Source: Carallia brachiata
Taxonomy: Eukaryota > Streptophyta > Magnoliopsida > Malpighiales > Rhizophoraceae
Length of the DNA: 64,000 nucleotides
Direction: 5' to 3'
NCBI GenBank assembly: GCA_021464245.1
Contig: JADCRB010000010.1
Coordinates: forward strand, 4,234,735 to 4,298,734
The translations under genes and the position numbers were made by a program. Under the pieces are notes generated by a model. It was not told the DNA's origin. It was given only the letters and a program-made list of their open reading frames with translations, and ran no database searches. Of this stretch, positions 13,010 through 24,428 are shown in pieces (positions within the stretch are counted from its first letter, which is position 1; each line of letters opens with the position of its first letter).

Positions 13010-15960
13010 CTACAATCAATCCAGTGAAAATATCAGGCATTTGTGAAGGGTATATTTCATAAAATATCAGACATTTTAAGATGTATAGAACCTAAATGAC
13101 ACAAAGACTGCGATTACAACCAAAAGATATTCCATGAAGTAGTTGAAGAAGAAGAAACACGACTAACCATCGCTCTTCTCACACGCAAGAGAATAATAAA
13201 TAATAAAATAATATAAATAATAAAATAATATTATTTTATTAATTAATAATAATTTATATATTAAAATAAGATTATTTTAATATACTCATTAATTTTTCAG
13301 TTGAAAAAAACAGAGGAGAAACACGCAAGAGTATTTTGCAAAATTTAGTAAGGGTAAAATATAAATTTTAGTGAGAATAATGATATAAATTAAAGTTTCT
13401 TTATACTTTTTTTGTTATTATTTTAAAATATAAAATGTAGATATTATATGAGATTTTTTATAAAATTTTTTTTTTCTTTTGAAATTTATTTTATTAATAT
13501 AATATAAAAATATTATTATTTTATTATATCTGTATTCTTTCTGTGTACAAAATCTTTTTGTGGCTATCTTTTCCTATTTTGTTTCAGGGTGGGCAATTGT
13601 ATCTAGATCTGCGAATGTCTCCCACACAAAACACACACAGTCTCTCTCACGCACACACACAAACAAACACACGCTCGCACTCGCGCACATACAAAACACA
13701 TACGCATGAACTTGTTCACATCTGCAAGGAAGTGCAGTATAGGATAATTCTCAATTTATGTCAACTTTCTCACAACTACAAGTAAAAGTACTCCAGAAAC
13801 CCATATCAATCATTCTAAATTTACAAAAATATTGGAAAAATAATCAAGTTCGTTGTGGGGCCAAATTCTTTGGGCCAAAAAATATCAGGCGACATTGAGG
13901 CGTATAATTCATAAAATATTATGCATTTTAAGGCGTATAGAACCTAGAAGAGGAAAGAATTTAGCCCCACCAAATGGCTGGCTTCTTTCCTTGTATAGTA
14001 CACTTATGTGTGGAATATTTTTATTGTATGTGTTGGTGCTTGTAACTATTTTCAGCAAATGACAAAGGGAAAATTTGTAATTTGCACTTGAAAATTTAAT
14101 TAGAAATCCGATAATTCGGAAGTTATGATTAGAGGATAAAAGTATCTTGTGATCCTCGACGATTGACCTTGGTATTTCCTTTTTGTACCTAAATGAAAGT
14201 AGACAAAAAAAAAAATAATTGTCATAATTTTATTAATGAAATTTCATTTAAATGTAGTAATTGAATGTATTTTTTTCTTAAGTATGGTTGATGCACTTCC
14301 CTATTTCCTCTTCTTTATCCAAAACAAATGAATGTTTTCACAAAATATATTAACAAATATAAAAGTTAATTTTAAAATCATAAGACCACTGATTTTGGAC
14401 AGAAATTACTTTATTCATAATTGGTGTTGGTTCGGCCAGACCGCCCAAGTTGCACTGACCAGTAGCTGGGTGTAGGTTGACATATATTGGGGTGGTAGAA
14501 GATGCTTCTGCTAATGGGTGGTCAACTTTCTGCATTCAAACACACAAGATAAACATTGTGAACAACCTTCTAACTTGTGAAGAGGAAGGAAAAACTAAAA
14601 AATTATGAAATGAAGAATAAAACCTCTTTGTAAGTTTTGGAATTATATCCAAACTTGTCACAATTGTCACATTACCTCAGCTCTCCTGTCAACATTGCCT
14701 TGAAATAAAAACAACCAAAAACTATGACGCTGGTCACCCAAAGAACTGCAATTGTGTTACATCAAGAAATTTAAACTATTATGGTTTAATTAATGATTTT
14801 TGGCACAATTGGAAAACAGGGATTTATGTCAGTATGCAGATGCACTTCTAAAATGCTCTTAATGATTCAGATACAAACAAGTTTACAAGAGAAGAGATGG
14901 AAACCTCTTGATGTTCGAAAAAGAGGAGAAGACAGACTTTTCTAAAGACCCAAATAAAATAGAGCAATGTATCTGTCAATTATAGATGACATCATCTCCC
15001 ATCTCCCCCCGCCCCCGGCCAACAAAAATTAAAAGAAAAAAAAAAAGAGCAAACCATAAACATGAGTGGATAAAAACAAAATACTCATTTGGGGTAAAGG
15101 ATTAAGGATCCTCAATTTGGATTTCATTAATGTTGATAACCAAAACTTAAAGTAATGCAACAAACTTATTTCTCGTCTTGAGAGCTAGATTGGATGGCAT
15201 GGGCTCACTTTTCACAGCACATAAAAACAGAATATTAAAAAAAATGCTAAATAAGTTATGTAATAGGCTTCCAGTAATGTAGAACTAGTTAATATATGTT
15301 TAATTTATTGAAAAGCAACACAAAATCCAAGAACAATTTTAATTAATTGAATAAAATACACAAAAGATGAGGAATCAGATGATTCGGCTAGTGAACTTTG
15401 TAAACCCTATATTTCTAAACGTAAAAAAGTAACTAAACCACTAAAAGTAACCCAAAATCCAACAAAAAGTGCAAATAATTAAATGAAAAACACAAAACAA
15501 TCCTAGAATCAGAAGAATAAAACATTAAAAATCGAAGATTCAAAATCGTATTAACACAAAGGTGCCCAAACCCACTCAAACAGCCTTAAAAAAAGTGTAT
15601 TAGAGGTTAATGATGCGAAAATCCATTGTGTTTAGATCGAAATTGAAGATATTTGGTGTTTATGGATTTGATTGATCCCAAGGGTTCCGGTTCACAGAGA
15701 GGGATCGAGGAAGAATCGAGAGAGACGTCAGAGGATGGGTGGCACATAGTGGTAAGTGATATTAGATTTTTTTTCCTTTTAATATATATGGGGACAATTT
15801 AGTCATTTTACAATTATTGCTCACTTTGACTAATGACCGTTAGTCAGACAATGTAAATTATAATTTCTATAAATGGACAGAGCGAATTGTGTATTACACT
15901 TAAAGTAACAGTATAAATGCAAAGTACTCGTGTTCTTTGATTTACAAAACTTGGTAATAA
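13010..15960. other. AT-rich intergenic region with microsatellites
   Basis: No supported gene. It holds an ATA-rich stretch (13190-13270), a degenerate CA-rich simple repeat (about 13625-13700) and a number of poly-A tracts. A minus-strand open stretch at 14350-14535 has a coding-like composition (HPLAEASSTTPIYVNLHPAT) but matches nothing I know and has no clear splice context. It could be an exon relic. Confidence 0.4.
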
Positions 15961-16918
15961 GAGTGTTCACAATTTGGTTTGATGCAATTTAGCGTAGATT
16001 TCATATAAAACTAATAAATTACAATTCGAAAATTATTAAATAAAACCAAGACAAACCAAATTATAAAATTTTGGTTTGGAATGCTTTGATTTACGCTTTT
16101 GTATTATAATAAAAGAAAAAAAAAACTGTATCTTCAAGTGATGGAATTTATAATTTTGTTCTACACATTAATATGTTTTAAGGTGAAAGATATCATTTGT
16201 ATAGGCTATATAAGATCATACACAAACAAAAATAGGGTTTCTTTAAAAAAAAAATGAAAAATATGGTTTCCAATCTAATTTTGTTTTAAATTGTTATAAA
16301 CCTTAATTTTAAAAAAATGTCATATTTTCAAATCAGAAATCATAAACTTTTGAAGATTTTGCGATTGAGTTCTAGATCTTTTTGAGTTTTAAAACTAATC
16401 TTAAATTTTAATTTTTATTTCATATGAATTCTTTTTTGAACCCGATAGATAGCTATGTTGATCAAATAGGGATAGTATAAAAAACACTCATATATATCTT
16501 AAAAAAAAAAAAAAAAATGTCCACTTATGTATTTCGCTAGAATTTTCTCCTTTTTCCTGCATATAAAAGAAAAAAACTGAACTTCTTGAAGGAAGAATTT
16601 AGAATTTTTGCCTTTTATATACATGCTAAAGAAAAGAAAATATGCGTGTAGATTTAAATCTTTATTTTTAGGGTATATTTGAGCTTTTTTTTATGCAGTC
16701 TTAGTACTACGTATAGATTGATTTGACCAATTTCTGACCCAAAAAAGGGTTCATACAGAATATAAAAACTAAATATTTAGGATATATACAAATTCAAAAA
16801 GATTTAATTTTAATTACAAAAATCTTTAAAAATTTAAGATTTTCAAATAGTTTGTCTTGATTGTTCGATACAATCTGGTTTGATTTAATTTATTATTTAA
16901 ACCAAATAATGCACACTC
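15961..16918. mobile_element. MITE-like element with GAGTGT...ACACTC termini
   Basis: The left end GAGTGTTCACAATTTGGTTT is an imperfect inverted copy of the right end, which on the other strand reads GAGTGTGCATTATTTGGTTT. The interior is AT-rich and non-coding with several poly-A tracts. I could not see an exact target duplication, so the outer limits are uncertain by a few bases and the superfamily is not assigned. Confidence 0.55.
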
Positions 16919-17038
16919 GTCGAGTAACACTGTCCTTCCATAACCGTTAATGTACTTTTTAATTCGAATTTCTAGAAGTAATATTAGAACAATTTTATCT
17001 TCTGGACACTTTTTACATGCTAAGTGCAGAAAAGAAAA

Positions 17039-17455
17039 ACTTCTTGAGTGCGAGTGGGATGGAACTCAGAGTCTTTGATACAATCAGAGAGGTCAAGAAG
17101 CGCTTTGCCTTGTTGTTGTAAGTTCTTTACAACTTGTTTAAAATCATTGAAATTGTAATTTCTTTGTTTAACTTTTAGAATATAAGAATATAATTAATTA
17201 TCACATTTTATAAACACAATAGTGGGATAGAATTGATACTTATCATCAATATTGATTAAAATTCGATTCATTTCACTTCTTTTTATCACTTAAAAAGTTG
17301 AAAGAATTCAATTTATTTCACTTATTTGACAATTCATCCCAAAAAGATATTAAAATTAAAATTTAATTACTAAATAAATTGCACTCATTCTTAAAATTGA
17401 TACTAAGCAATTAAAAGTGCGCCACACATTTCAATTGTGCTCCTCTGCACCCTCC
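17039..17455 (-). pseudogene. Broken duplicate of HYPK exon 1
   Basis: Bases 17039-17137 align by eye to the functional HYPK exon 1 (10157 onward), and 17421-17455 align to its start-codon end. About 285 bp of AT-rich sequence inserted between them splits the exon. The position equivalent to the start codon reads CAA on the plus strand (TTG on the minus) instead of CAT, so the ATG is lost. Exons 2-4 are not found nearby. Homology continues a short way into the 5' leader (to about 17490), so this looks like a genomic duplication and not a retrocopy. Confidence 0.7.
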
Positions 17456-17734
17456 AATTTTATTTCCCAATTTCTGATTGATTGTCAATTTGCAATTTCT
17501 AATTGCAGCCAAACTCCAAACTCCTGGCTCTTTGACTTCACCATTGTTATTCATTTATTTATTTGGTTAACTTTATTTATAAGTTTCCCTTTACTCCTCT
17601 CAATCGCCGGAGCAGGAAAAAACTTGCCCGTTGGACCTGATGCCGTGGTACGTAAAATGATTTGTGAAAGGACTAAGGTGGCCTAAGGTTGAGCCTCATT
17701 GGACAATCTGTGCTTAAATAGCTAGGTCTGAATT

Positions 17735-17951
17735 TTATTTTTTTTGGTTGAAAGGGTGGCCGAGGTCTTATATTATATCAAATCTTACAGAGAAAACCAT
17801 CCTTGGCCAGCTCACTCCTATAGAATCCTGACGTAGCAGTGAAATAACTGGTTGTGGTGCACGTGAGATAATAGTAAATTCGTCACCACGTGGCTGTCTT
17901 GGAGAAAGGACTGAGTTAGCTAACCAGGGCAACCTTGTTCTCTTCCCGGTT
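17735..17951 (-). mobile_element. tRNA-derived-type SINE, 217 bp, exact 14-bp target duplication
   Basis: The insert is bounded by perfect direct repeats GCTAGGTCTGAATT at 17721-17734 and 17952-17965. A T-rich end adjoins the left repeat, so the poly-A tail is on the minus strand. Read on that strand, the head contains pol III A-box-like (about TAGCTAACTCAG) and B-box-like (GGTGACGAATT) sequences. Variable-length TSDs with an A-tail are the mark of LINE-mediated retroposition. Confidence 0.75.
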
Positions 17952-17965
17952 GCTAGGTCTGAATT

Positions 17966-20016
17966 GAGCCCAAATCTGATGGTATCTTTGGTATTAAATG
18001 GGCCTCACGTTACAAACAAACGCGCCTCTTTCTAACCGTCGCACCGAGTAGCCAGCAGATGATTTGTAAAAGTAAAAACTTTAGTGATTGTTTTGTAGGT
18101 GACTTTCATAATTGTATATATAATGTTTTAAAAGAAATTATACCATATATAAATAAATTTTTAGTTTTTAATAATTAATTAGATATCGTACACTTTTTTA
18201 TAACATGTTATAAAAAATTATTTTATAAAATTTTAATTTTTAATGACTAATCACAGATCGTATAATTTCTTATAATGTGTCGTATAATTTTTTTTAAATT
18301 TTTTTATTATATCGTATAATTTTTTTATTGCGTCGTATAAAACAGACACTAGAGTTACCTAAATCCGGAAGCTAATAGTGGGGTCCTTTGTGTAATTTAA
18401 ATTCATTGATGCCTGAAGCAACTGAATCATCTTTTAAAGAGTCTTCAATTACATGTCCCAGTCAGCTTTTAAATCTAAGAAAAAGAAAACAACTTACCTA
18501 CATATGCTCTAACTGGTAAAGAATTAAGTCATGGGTGAGAAATATTATAATTTGAATCTTGTCATGGGCAAACTCTCCAAATCACGAACGTTCAAAGTAA
18601 ATTTTTTTAGTAGGTCTATAGGTATTACTTCTGGTTATCTATTTTTAGATCAAAAAGGAAAATAATTTACTAACCAAAATAAAAAGGAAAACAATCCCTT
18701 TGAAAATAAAAAAAGAACAAAAACAAGAAGAGCGTTGTTGTTAGATGGTCAAAAATAATTTAGTCAGAATTTGATCCGAATATTATGACGCTGACATCAT
18801 TTAAGATCTCATACGTAATTTTTTATCTTTGTAAAACTTAAAGTAATGTCATACTAAATAGATTTTTAATAAATTCTCTTACTAATTATCCTTTTCTAAA
18901 AAGGAAAAACGTATCCTAAGAGATTTTGTTATTTAGATGTGCATTGGGCATTAATAATCGACAGATAATTTCAATATAGGTTGTTGAGAATGCTAATGCA
19001 TTAACTGCAAAGTACTGGGGATTTGTTGACAAATGAAAAAAGATAATGGTTTCTGCATACCAGTTTTCAGTTGTTGACAAATTTTCTGCCGGTCAAAGAC
19101 GTCCAGATAGGCAAAGAGGCTGAATGGGGGGTGCATTCCAGCTGGATTTGCGGTGTCATAAATTAAATTGAGTTGTTTGAAATCTTGAAAAATAATTTTC
19201 ACTTGACAAAACAAGGAAAGAATATGACTTCTACCAGCCTATTTGCCTGCCTCAATCCTTTGCAAAATATATGTAATCTGCGACATGGACTGTGATTGCA
19301 TACAGTCCACCGTCGACAAGCATTAATTCTGTCTACTACTTTTGCCCGTTGTTTTTCTTTGCGTGGTAGTGGGGCGAATTTAAACTCCTGGCGACCCACG
19401 TCGTGCTAAGTACATACTATATTTTCTTCTGCTGATTTAATGACATTTTTTTCTACAACATATAGCTTAGCAAATAGTCCCATACAGCCAGCCATCTGGG
19501 ATATATTGATTTGAATTTTGGTTTTTTTTTATCTTTAAGAGAAAGTTAAACTCATATAAAAAAAAAAAATGTCGTATGTGATGTAAGTCAAACTCTCTAA
19601 CTATACTTTGACCAAAAGACCAATAACTACTAGAAGTAAACTAACATTCATGAACAAATTGATTTGGATTTTTAATCATGTGTATCTGTTACTGTGATTA
19701 GACCAGCTGGCCGGCACTTAGAAATAAATACATCTCTCTAGCGCTAAGCAAAATGCTAAATTAATTTGGAAACAAGAGACGGTGAGAGGTCCTTTTGGTT
19801 AGTTGAGACGCTGGGAGGACAACAGTTTAATGAATTCACCGGCCACGTACTGTGCGCTGTGGACATAAGTTGAATTTTAGGACATTTCATTAAGCAAAGA
19901 TCGTTGTAAATGGATACTGCCTTCGGGCCCACAGCCATGCATAGTTTGAAAATAGAGTGAAAGGTAAAGATTTGGCTCTAACTAACATCATTTAATGCTT
20001 TCTGGGCGACAAACAC
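17966..20016. other. Intergenic region and promoter of the glycine-rich protein gene
   Basis: AT-rich spacer. A second SINE-like segment may start near 18505 (ATGCTCTAACTGGTAAAG resembles an A box) and run to about 18660, without a clear TSD. From about 19000 the composition rises toward the glycine-rich protein promoter. The minus-strand openings at 18993-19399 match no family and are treated as chance. Confidence 0.4.
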
Positions 20017-20024
20017 TATAAATA
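20017..20024 (+). promoter_or_regulatory. TATA box of the glycine-rich protein gene
   Basis: TATAAATA lies 68 bp before the start codon at 20092, in the sequence CACTATAAATAAGG. A short leader of about 40 nt would follow. The position and match are typical of strongly expressed plant cell-wall protein genes. Confidence 0.7.
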
Positions 20025-20091
20025 AGGCCCCCTATTAATGGAATCCTCGTAGCAAAGTAAGCAAGCATTCCTTATTCACAAAAAAAGAAAC

Positions 20092-21221
20092 ATGGCGAAA
20101 TTTCCAAAGTATGTTGGAGTCCTAGCTGTGGTGGTTGTGCTAGTGCTGAGTCTAGCAGAATGTAGGATAATGCGGGAAGATGAACTTTCTGATCTCGTTG
20201 GGCTGGGTGGCTTAGGTGGTGGCAGTGGCGCTGGAGGAGGTGGGGGCATTGGCGTTGGTGGTGGTGTTGGTGGTGGGGCTGGAGGGGGTCTTGGAGGTGG
20301 AGGAGGAATTGGTGGAGGTGGTGGTGCCGGGGGAGGAATCGGTGGAGGTGCTGGGGGTGGATTTGGAGGTGGTAAAGGTGGTGGAGTAGGAGTTGGCGCT
20401 GGTTCTGGAGGGGGAATTGGTGGTGGGGGAGGAGTTGGCGGTGGTGCCGGTGGAGGAGTTGGTGGCGGTGCTGGAGGTGGAATTGGTGGTGGAGGCGGTG
20501 CAGGTGGTGGAGTAGGAGTTGGCGGTGGTTCTGGGGGAGGAATTGGTGGTGGAGATGGTGGAGGTGCTGGAGGCGGAATTGGGGGTGGTAAAGGCGGTGG
20601 AGTAGGAGTTGGAGGTGGTTCTGGAGGAGGACTTGGGGGCGGAGGTGGTGCCGGCGGGGAGTTGGTGGTGGCGCCGGGGGAGGAGTTGGTGGCGGTGCTG
20701 GAGGTGGGATTGGAGGTGGTAAAGGTGGCGGAATAGGAGTCGGTGGTGGTTCTGGAGGAGGAATCGGTGGTGGAGGTGGTGGCGGTGCTGGTGGAGGCAT
20801 TGGAGGAGGCAAAGGTGGGGGTCTTGGTGGTGGCGCTGGGGGCGGAGCAGGTGGAGGTGCTGGTGGTGGCGCAGGAGGTGGAATTGGTGGTGGAGGTGGT
20901 GCCGGCGGTGGTGCTGGTGGTGGCATTGGAGGAGGAATTGGTGGTGGAGGTGGTGCCGGAGGTGGTGCTGGTGGAGGCATTGGAGGAGGCAAAGGTGGGG
21001 GATTTGGTGGTGGCGCTGGGGGAGGAGTTGGTGGAGGTGTTGGTGGTGGTGCTGGAGGAGGTGCAGGTGGTGGATTTGGAGGTCGTAAAGGTGGTGGAAT
21101 AGGAGTTGGTGGTGGTGGTGCTGGTGGCGGCTTTGGAGGAGGTGGGGGAGCTGGAGGTGGTGTAGGCGGAGGAGGTGGTGGTGGTTTTGGTGGTGGTGGA
21201 GGATTTGGCGGTCATCCTTAA
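20092..21221 (+). CDS. Secreted glycine-rich (cell-wall type) protein, one 1-bp frameshift
   Basis: Starts MAKFPKYVGVLAVVVVLVLS, a clear signal peptide of about 24 residues. A short charged segment (RIMREDELSDLV) follows, then some 330 residues of GGX repeats (GGG with A, V, I, F, L or K), ending GGFGGHP and TAA. This is the class of glycine-rich structural proteins exported to the cell wall. The reading frame shifts by one base near 20656-20659 in the run GCCGGCGGGGAG. Upstream codons are in the frame of 20092, and from 20658 the GGX pattern continues in the frame ending at 21219-21221. With that base restored the protein would be about 376 residues. The gene is intronless. The long proline- and histidine-rich frames on the opposite strand are shadows of the repeat. 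Confidence 0.85.
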
Positions 21222-21529
21222 ATTCAAAAATACATTGCTGAAAGCTAGCGTTTAATAATATCGTATTCGAGCTCCTAAATATTATTATTACAATAATAAA
21301 GTCGAAGGCATTATTGTATTGGTAATTACATGCATGCACAAGCATAGTATTTCTCTTAGACGGCATTTGATTCTGAAATGATTAAACTAAAAACTGTCAA
21401 TTGCAATAAGCGAAGCTTCAGAACTCTGAGCCATATTCTTGAATAAAATGGACATTATGCATTATAATCAGCTAATTCTCAATTTACTGTCGCTTCTGTC
21501 TGTATACCATAAAAAGAGGATTACCGGCA
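21222..21529. other. 3' flank of the glycine-rich protein gene
   Basis: 3' untranslated sequence with AATAAA-like motifs (about 21290-21300 and 21440-21446), running up to the end of the pectinesterase relic. No other feature is seen. Confidence 0.4.
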
Positions 21530-22240
21530 AATGAACAAGTTCATAGCGAAACTGGTAGCCATTCCTCGCCGTGGATGGTGGATGAAATCTATGGACATGC
21601 ATGAATACTTCAACTTCTTTTTCAGTAAGTTGTTCAGCTCGAATTTCCGCATCTGCTCCTGGTCCATGGCTGTCGTACTTTGCTTGGAATATATTGCTGT
21701 TCCAATCCCAGGAAAAAACCACCCTTTAGGTATGAATAAGCAAAAGGAGTTATTCTATAAGCATTGTTAATTTGTTAAATGCATATAAATGGTTATTGAC
21801 GTAGCATCAATCCACAAGGAAAATTAAGATTTCTCACTCCGCGCTGCTATCTTAACTCCATTAGTCCAGCCTTAGGGACCTGAATTGGCACCTTTGGCTC
21901 TTCCTTGATAAACGCCACCAACCCCATGAACCTACCCTTTGATAAAAACAAACCCACTGCCATCCTCATTCTCCATGTTATGTGCTGTGATGGATCCAGG
22001 TACCTCCAGCTTCATGTCATCAATCACAAGATCTCACAGCTCTGCATCAGCATTTGAAACAGCATTCTTATTTTTCTGATGTTTAACTTCAATTTTGATC
22101 CAACTTAACAATGAAACCAATTTTGCACTTACTTGGAAAATAGACCTTGCACGGCCAAGTATGTAACAATGATCATAGCAATGCCTGCCTTTGTAGTCAA
22201 ATAAAGTATTATGGAAAATGTAGAATGCTCGGTGGCACCA
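21530..22240 (-). pseudogene. Pectinesterase pseudogene, three exon relics
   Basis: Minus-strand blocks occur in the correct order for a plant pectin methylesterase. About 22240-22133 reads FHNTLFDYKGRHCYDHCYIL, the strand carrying the DTL..KGRHY..CYI motif, and ends in a good GTAAGT donor. About 22010-21850 reads GSITAHNMENEDGSGFVF, then VHGVGGVYQGRAKGANS with in-frame TAG and TAA codons. About 21700-21540 reads AKYDSHGPGADAEIRAEQLT, then EKEVEVF, the C-terminal GPGA motif. The catalytic FIFG aspartate segment and the LDxV/W segment between blocks are missing or unrecognisable. The stops and missing core mean it cannot make an enzyme. Confidence 0.72.
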
Positions 22241-22771
22241 AAAAAGGGGCAAAACATATAAGGCATGAGAATTCCATTTATTCACTTTAATGCACTCAAG
22301 CTATATAAATTTTGGACACAAAATGAGTCAAACAATTTGGCCATGAGAATTTCATTTCTTTTGATATTCAACTTCATTTATTTGTAGGATCAAGTAAAAT
22401 TTGATTTATATATATTTTTTGTTATCATCATGTTGCTTCCTAAATATTACTATCTAATTTTTTTTTTTCAAAATTGAATAATTAGTTCAAAACTAATCTT
22501 CAATCATTAAGCCGATGGAGAATATATGGGCCAGCATTGTTTGCCAGACATCGGACTCCTAGACTCCTGGCAATGCTCGTAATTCCGTTTCCAAACCATG
22601 CCTCTCTTTCCTCATGTCCAAATGATCGTGTACCATACCATCACTAGCCAGTGGAGTGAATGGGTGGTCGAAGCCTTTTCAATCTTCACTGATGTCATAT
22701 ATGATTATACGGAATAGAGCTTGGAGGAGAGTTATGATGCAAGAAAGCAACGGCATCACCAATACCCAAAT
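22241..22771. other. Spacer beyond the pectinesterase relic
   Basis: AT-rich sequence. Further 5' exons of the pectinesterase relic would lie here on the minus strand, but I could not recognise any. No other feature is seen. Confidence 0.35.
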
Positions 22772-23082
22772 GGGATATTATACTTATTTTGGTTTTAAAT
22801 TTTAATAAAATTTTTTAATTTAATTTTAAACTTTTTAATTTTTTTAATTGAGTTATAAACGTTTCAGTTCTTTTACAAACTGGTACTTCCATTAATAAAA
22901 GTTTGTCAAACTGTTAAAATTAAACATTGATCAAACGGAGATAACGGTTTGACTGACTTCTATAAATGGAAATATTAGTTTGTAAGAAAATTGAAGGTTT
23001 TGGGACTCGATTAAAAAAAGTTAAAAAGTTTAAGCTTAATTGAAAAAATTTATAAAAGTTTAGGATTAAAATGAGTATAATC
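22772..23082. repeat. Fold-back (long inverted repeat) element, copy 1
   Basis: The left half (ATTTTGGTTTTAAATTTTAAT...) is the near-complement of the right half (...TTTAGGATTAAAATGAG), giving a long imperfect hairpin. The core contains ACGGTTTGACTGACTTCTAT, shared with copy 2. It is non-coding. Confidence 0.65.
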
Positions 23083-23702
23083 TTGATAGAGGACATACAT
23101 TTTATTTTCTGTTGTGGAGATAAATATAATTATACGTTAAACTTATAAATATTAAACTTGCACATTCGTTCTTTTATATTTTTTTCGAAATGTTGTAAAT
23201 AGCTCTACAAAAGAATAAATCATATTGAAATGAAAAATAGAAAATTTTGTACAAATTATGTCTTTTATCACTATTTTTTTGATTATGAAAAAATATTGAA
23301 TATAAATTTTTTTAATAATTGTGACCCAATTTGTGAACTTTCGAGTAAGAGCGGTTTAAAAAGAAAAAAGTGACTAAAAAAAGCATTGGTTATTGTTTAA
23401 AAAAATTCGTTGTCAGACACGATAGATCTAAATTTAATATATAAAAATTTGAATTATTATATCGTAAAAAATATAGTAAAATTAAAAAATAAATTATTAA
23501 ATTATTAAATTAATTGCGTATCTTTTGTATACTACAAATTACGTATTACATAGTGAAACTCTTAATTATAATATAATAGTTATTAGATTTGAATTTTGAG
23601 ATAAGATTTACATACTGCTTTCTTTAAGTAGAGAGAGAAAATATTTTTTTATCATTTCTTTCATAAATTTTTTTCATCTAACTTTTTCTATTTATCCTAA
23701 CA

Positions 23703-23980
23703 AGGATTACAACCATTTTGGTCCAAACCTTTATAATTTTTTTAATTTAGTCCTAAACCTTCCAACTTTTCAATCGAATCCTAACTCTTTCAATTCTTTT
23801 ACAAATTGATACTTTTGTTAATGGAAGTCAGTTAAACTGTTATCTCTGTTTGGTCTATGGTTAATTTTAATGGTTTGACTGACTTCCGTTAACGGAAGTA
23901 CCAGTTTGTAAAATAAATTAAAAGGTTTAAGACTCAATTAAAAAAGTTGAAAGGTTTAGGACCAAAATGAGTACAATCCC
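23703..23980. repeat. Fold-back element, copy 2 (best preserved)
   Basis: Inverted ends ATTTTGGTCCAAACC and TTTAGGACCAAAATGAG surround a core with GACTTCCGTTAACGGAAGT. The two arms extend for more than 100 bases each. Same family as copies 1 and 3. Confidence 0.72.
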
Positions 23981-23996
23981 CCAGATGGGTAGCGTA

Positions 23997-24428
23997 GGGA
24001 TAAAACATATTTTGGTGCTAAACCTCTATAGATTTTTTTAATTGAATTCTAAACTTTTTAATTTTTCAATTGAGTTTTATACCTTTCAGATCCTTTATAA
24101 TCGAGTCCTTTCTGTCAACAGCCGTTAGTCAAATTATTTAAAACGTACTTTGACCAAATGAGAATGAATAAACAAAAATGTAAATACTGCCTCTTTCCCA
24201 TTTATTTGTTGTAGTATTTTAAAAAAATTAAAATACTGTATTTATAATTTTTTTAATTCATTTTCATTTGGTCAAAGTATATTTTAAATGATTTGATTAA
24301 TGCCATTAACGGAAAGGAATTGATTGTAAAGGATCTGAAAAATATAAAACTCAATTAAAAAAATTAAAAAATTTAAATCTCAATTGAAAAAAATATAAAA
24401 ATTTAAAATTAGAACAAGATATTATCCT
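23997..24428. repeat. Fold-back element, copy 3
   Basis: Starts ATATTTTGGTGCTAAACC and ends with the corresponding inverted sequence near 24428. The centre carries a second inverted pair, TTTGACCAAATGAGAATGAA against TTCATTTTCATTTGGTCAAA. It is larger than the other two copies through extra sequence at the centre. Confidence 0.65.

Noticed and set aside
20743..21102. Glu/Val-rich frame on the plus strand
   Set aside because: Off-frame reading of the same GGX repeat after the frameshift; no independent start signal.
20072..21366. Long proline-, serine- and histidine-rich frames on the minus strand
   Set aside because: They are mirror frames of the glycine-rich GGX repeat; the plus strand has the signal peptide, TATA box and proper stop.
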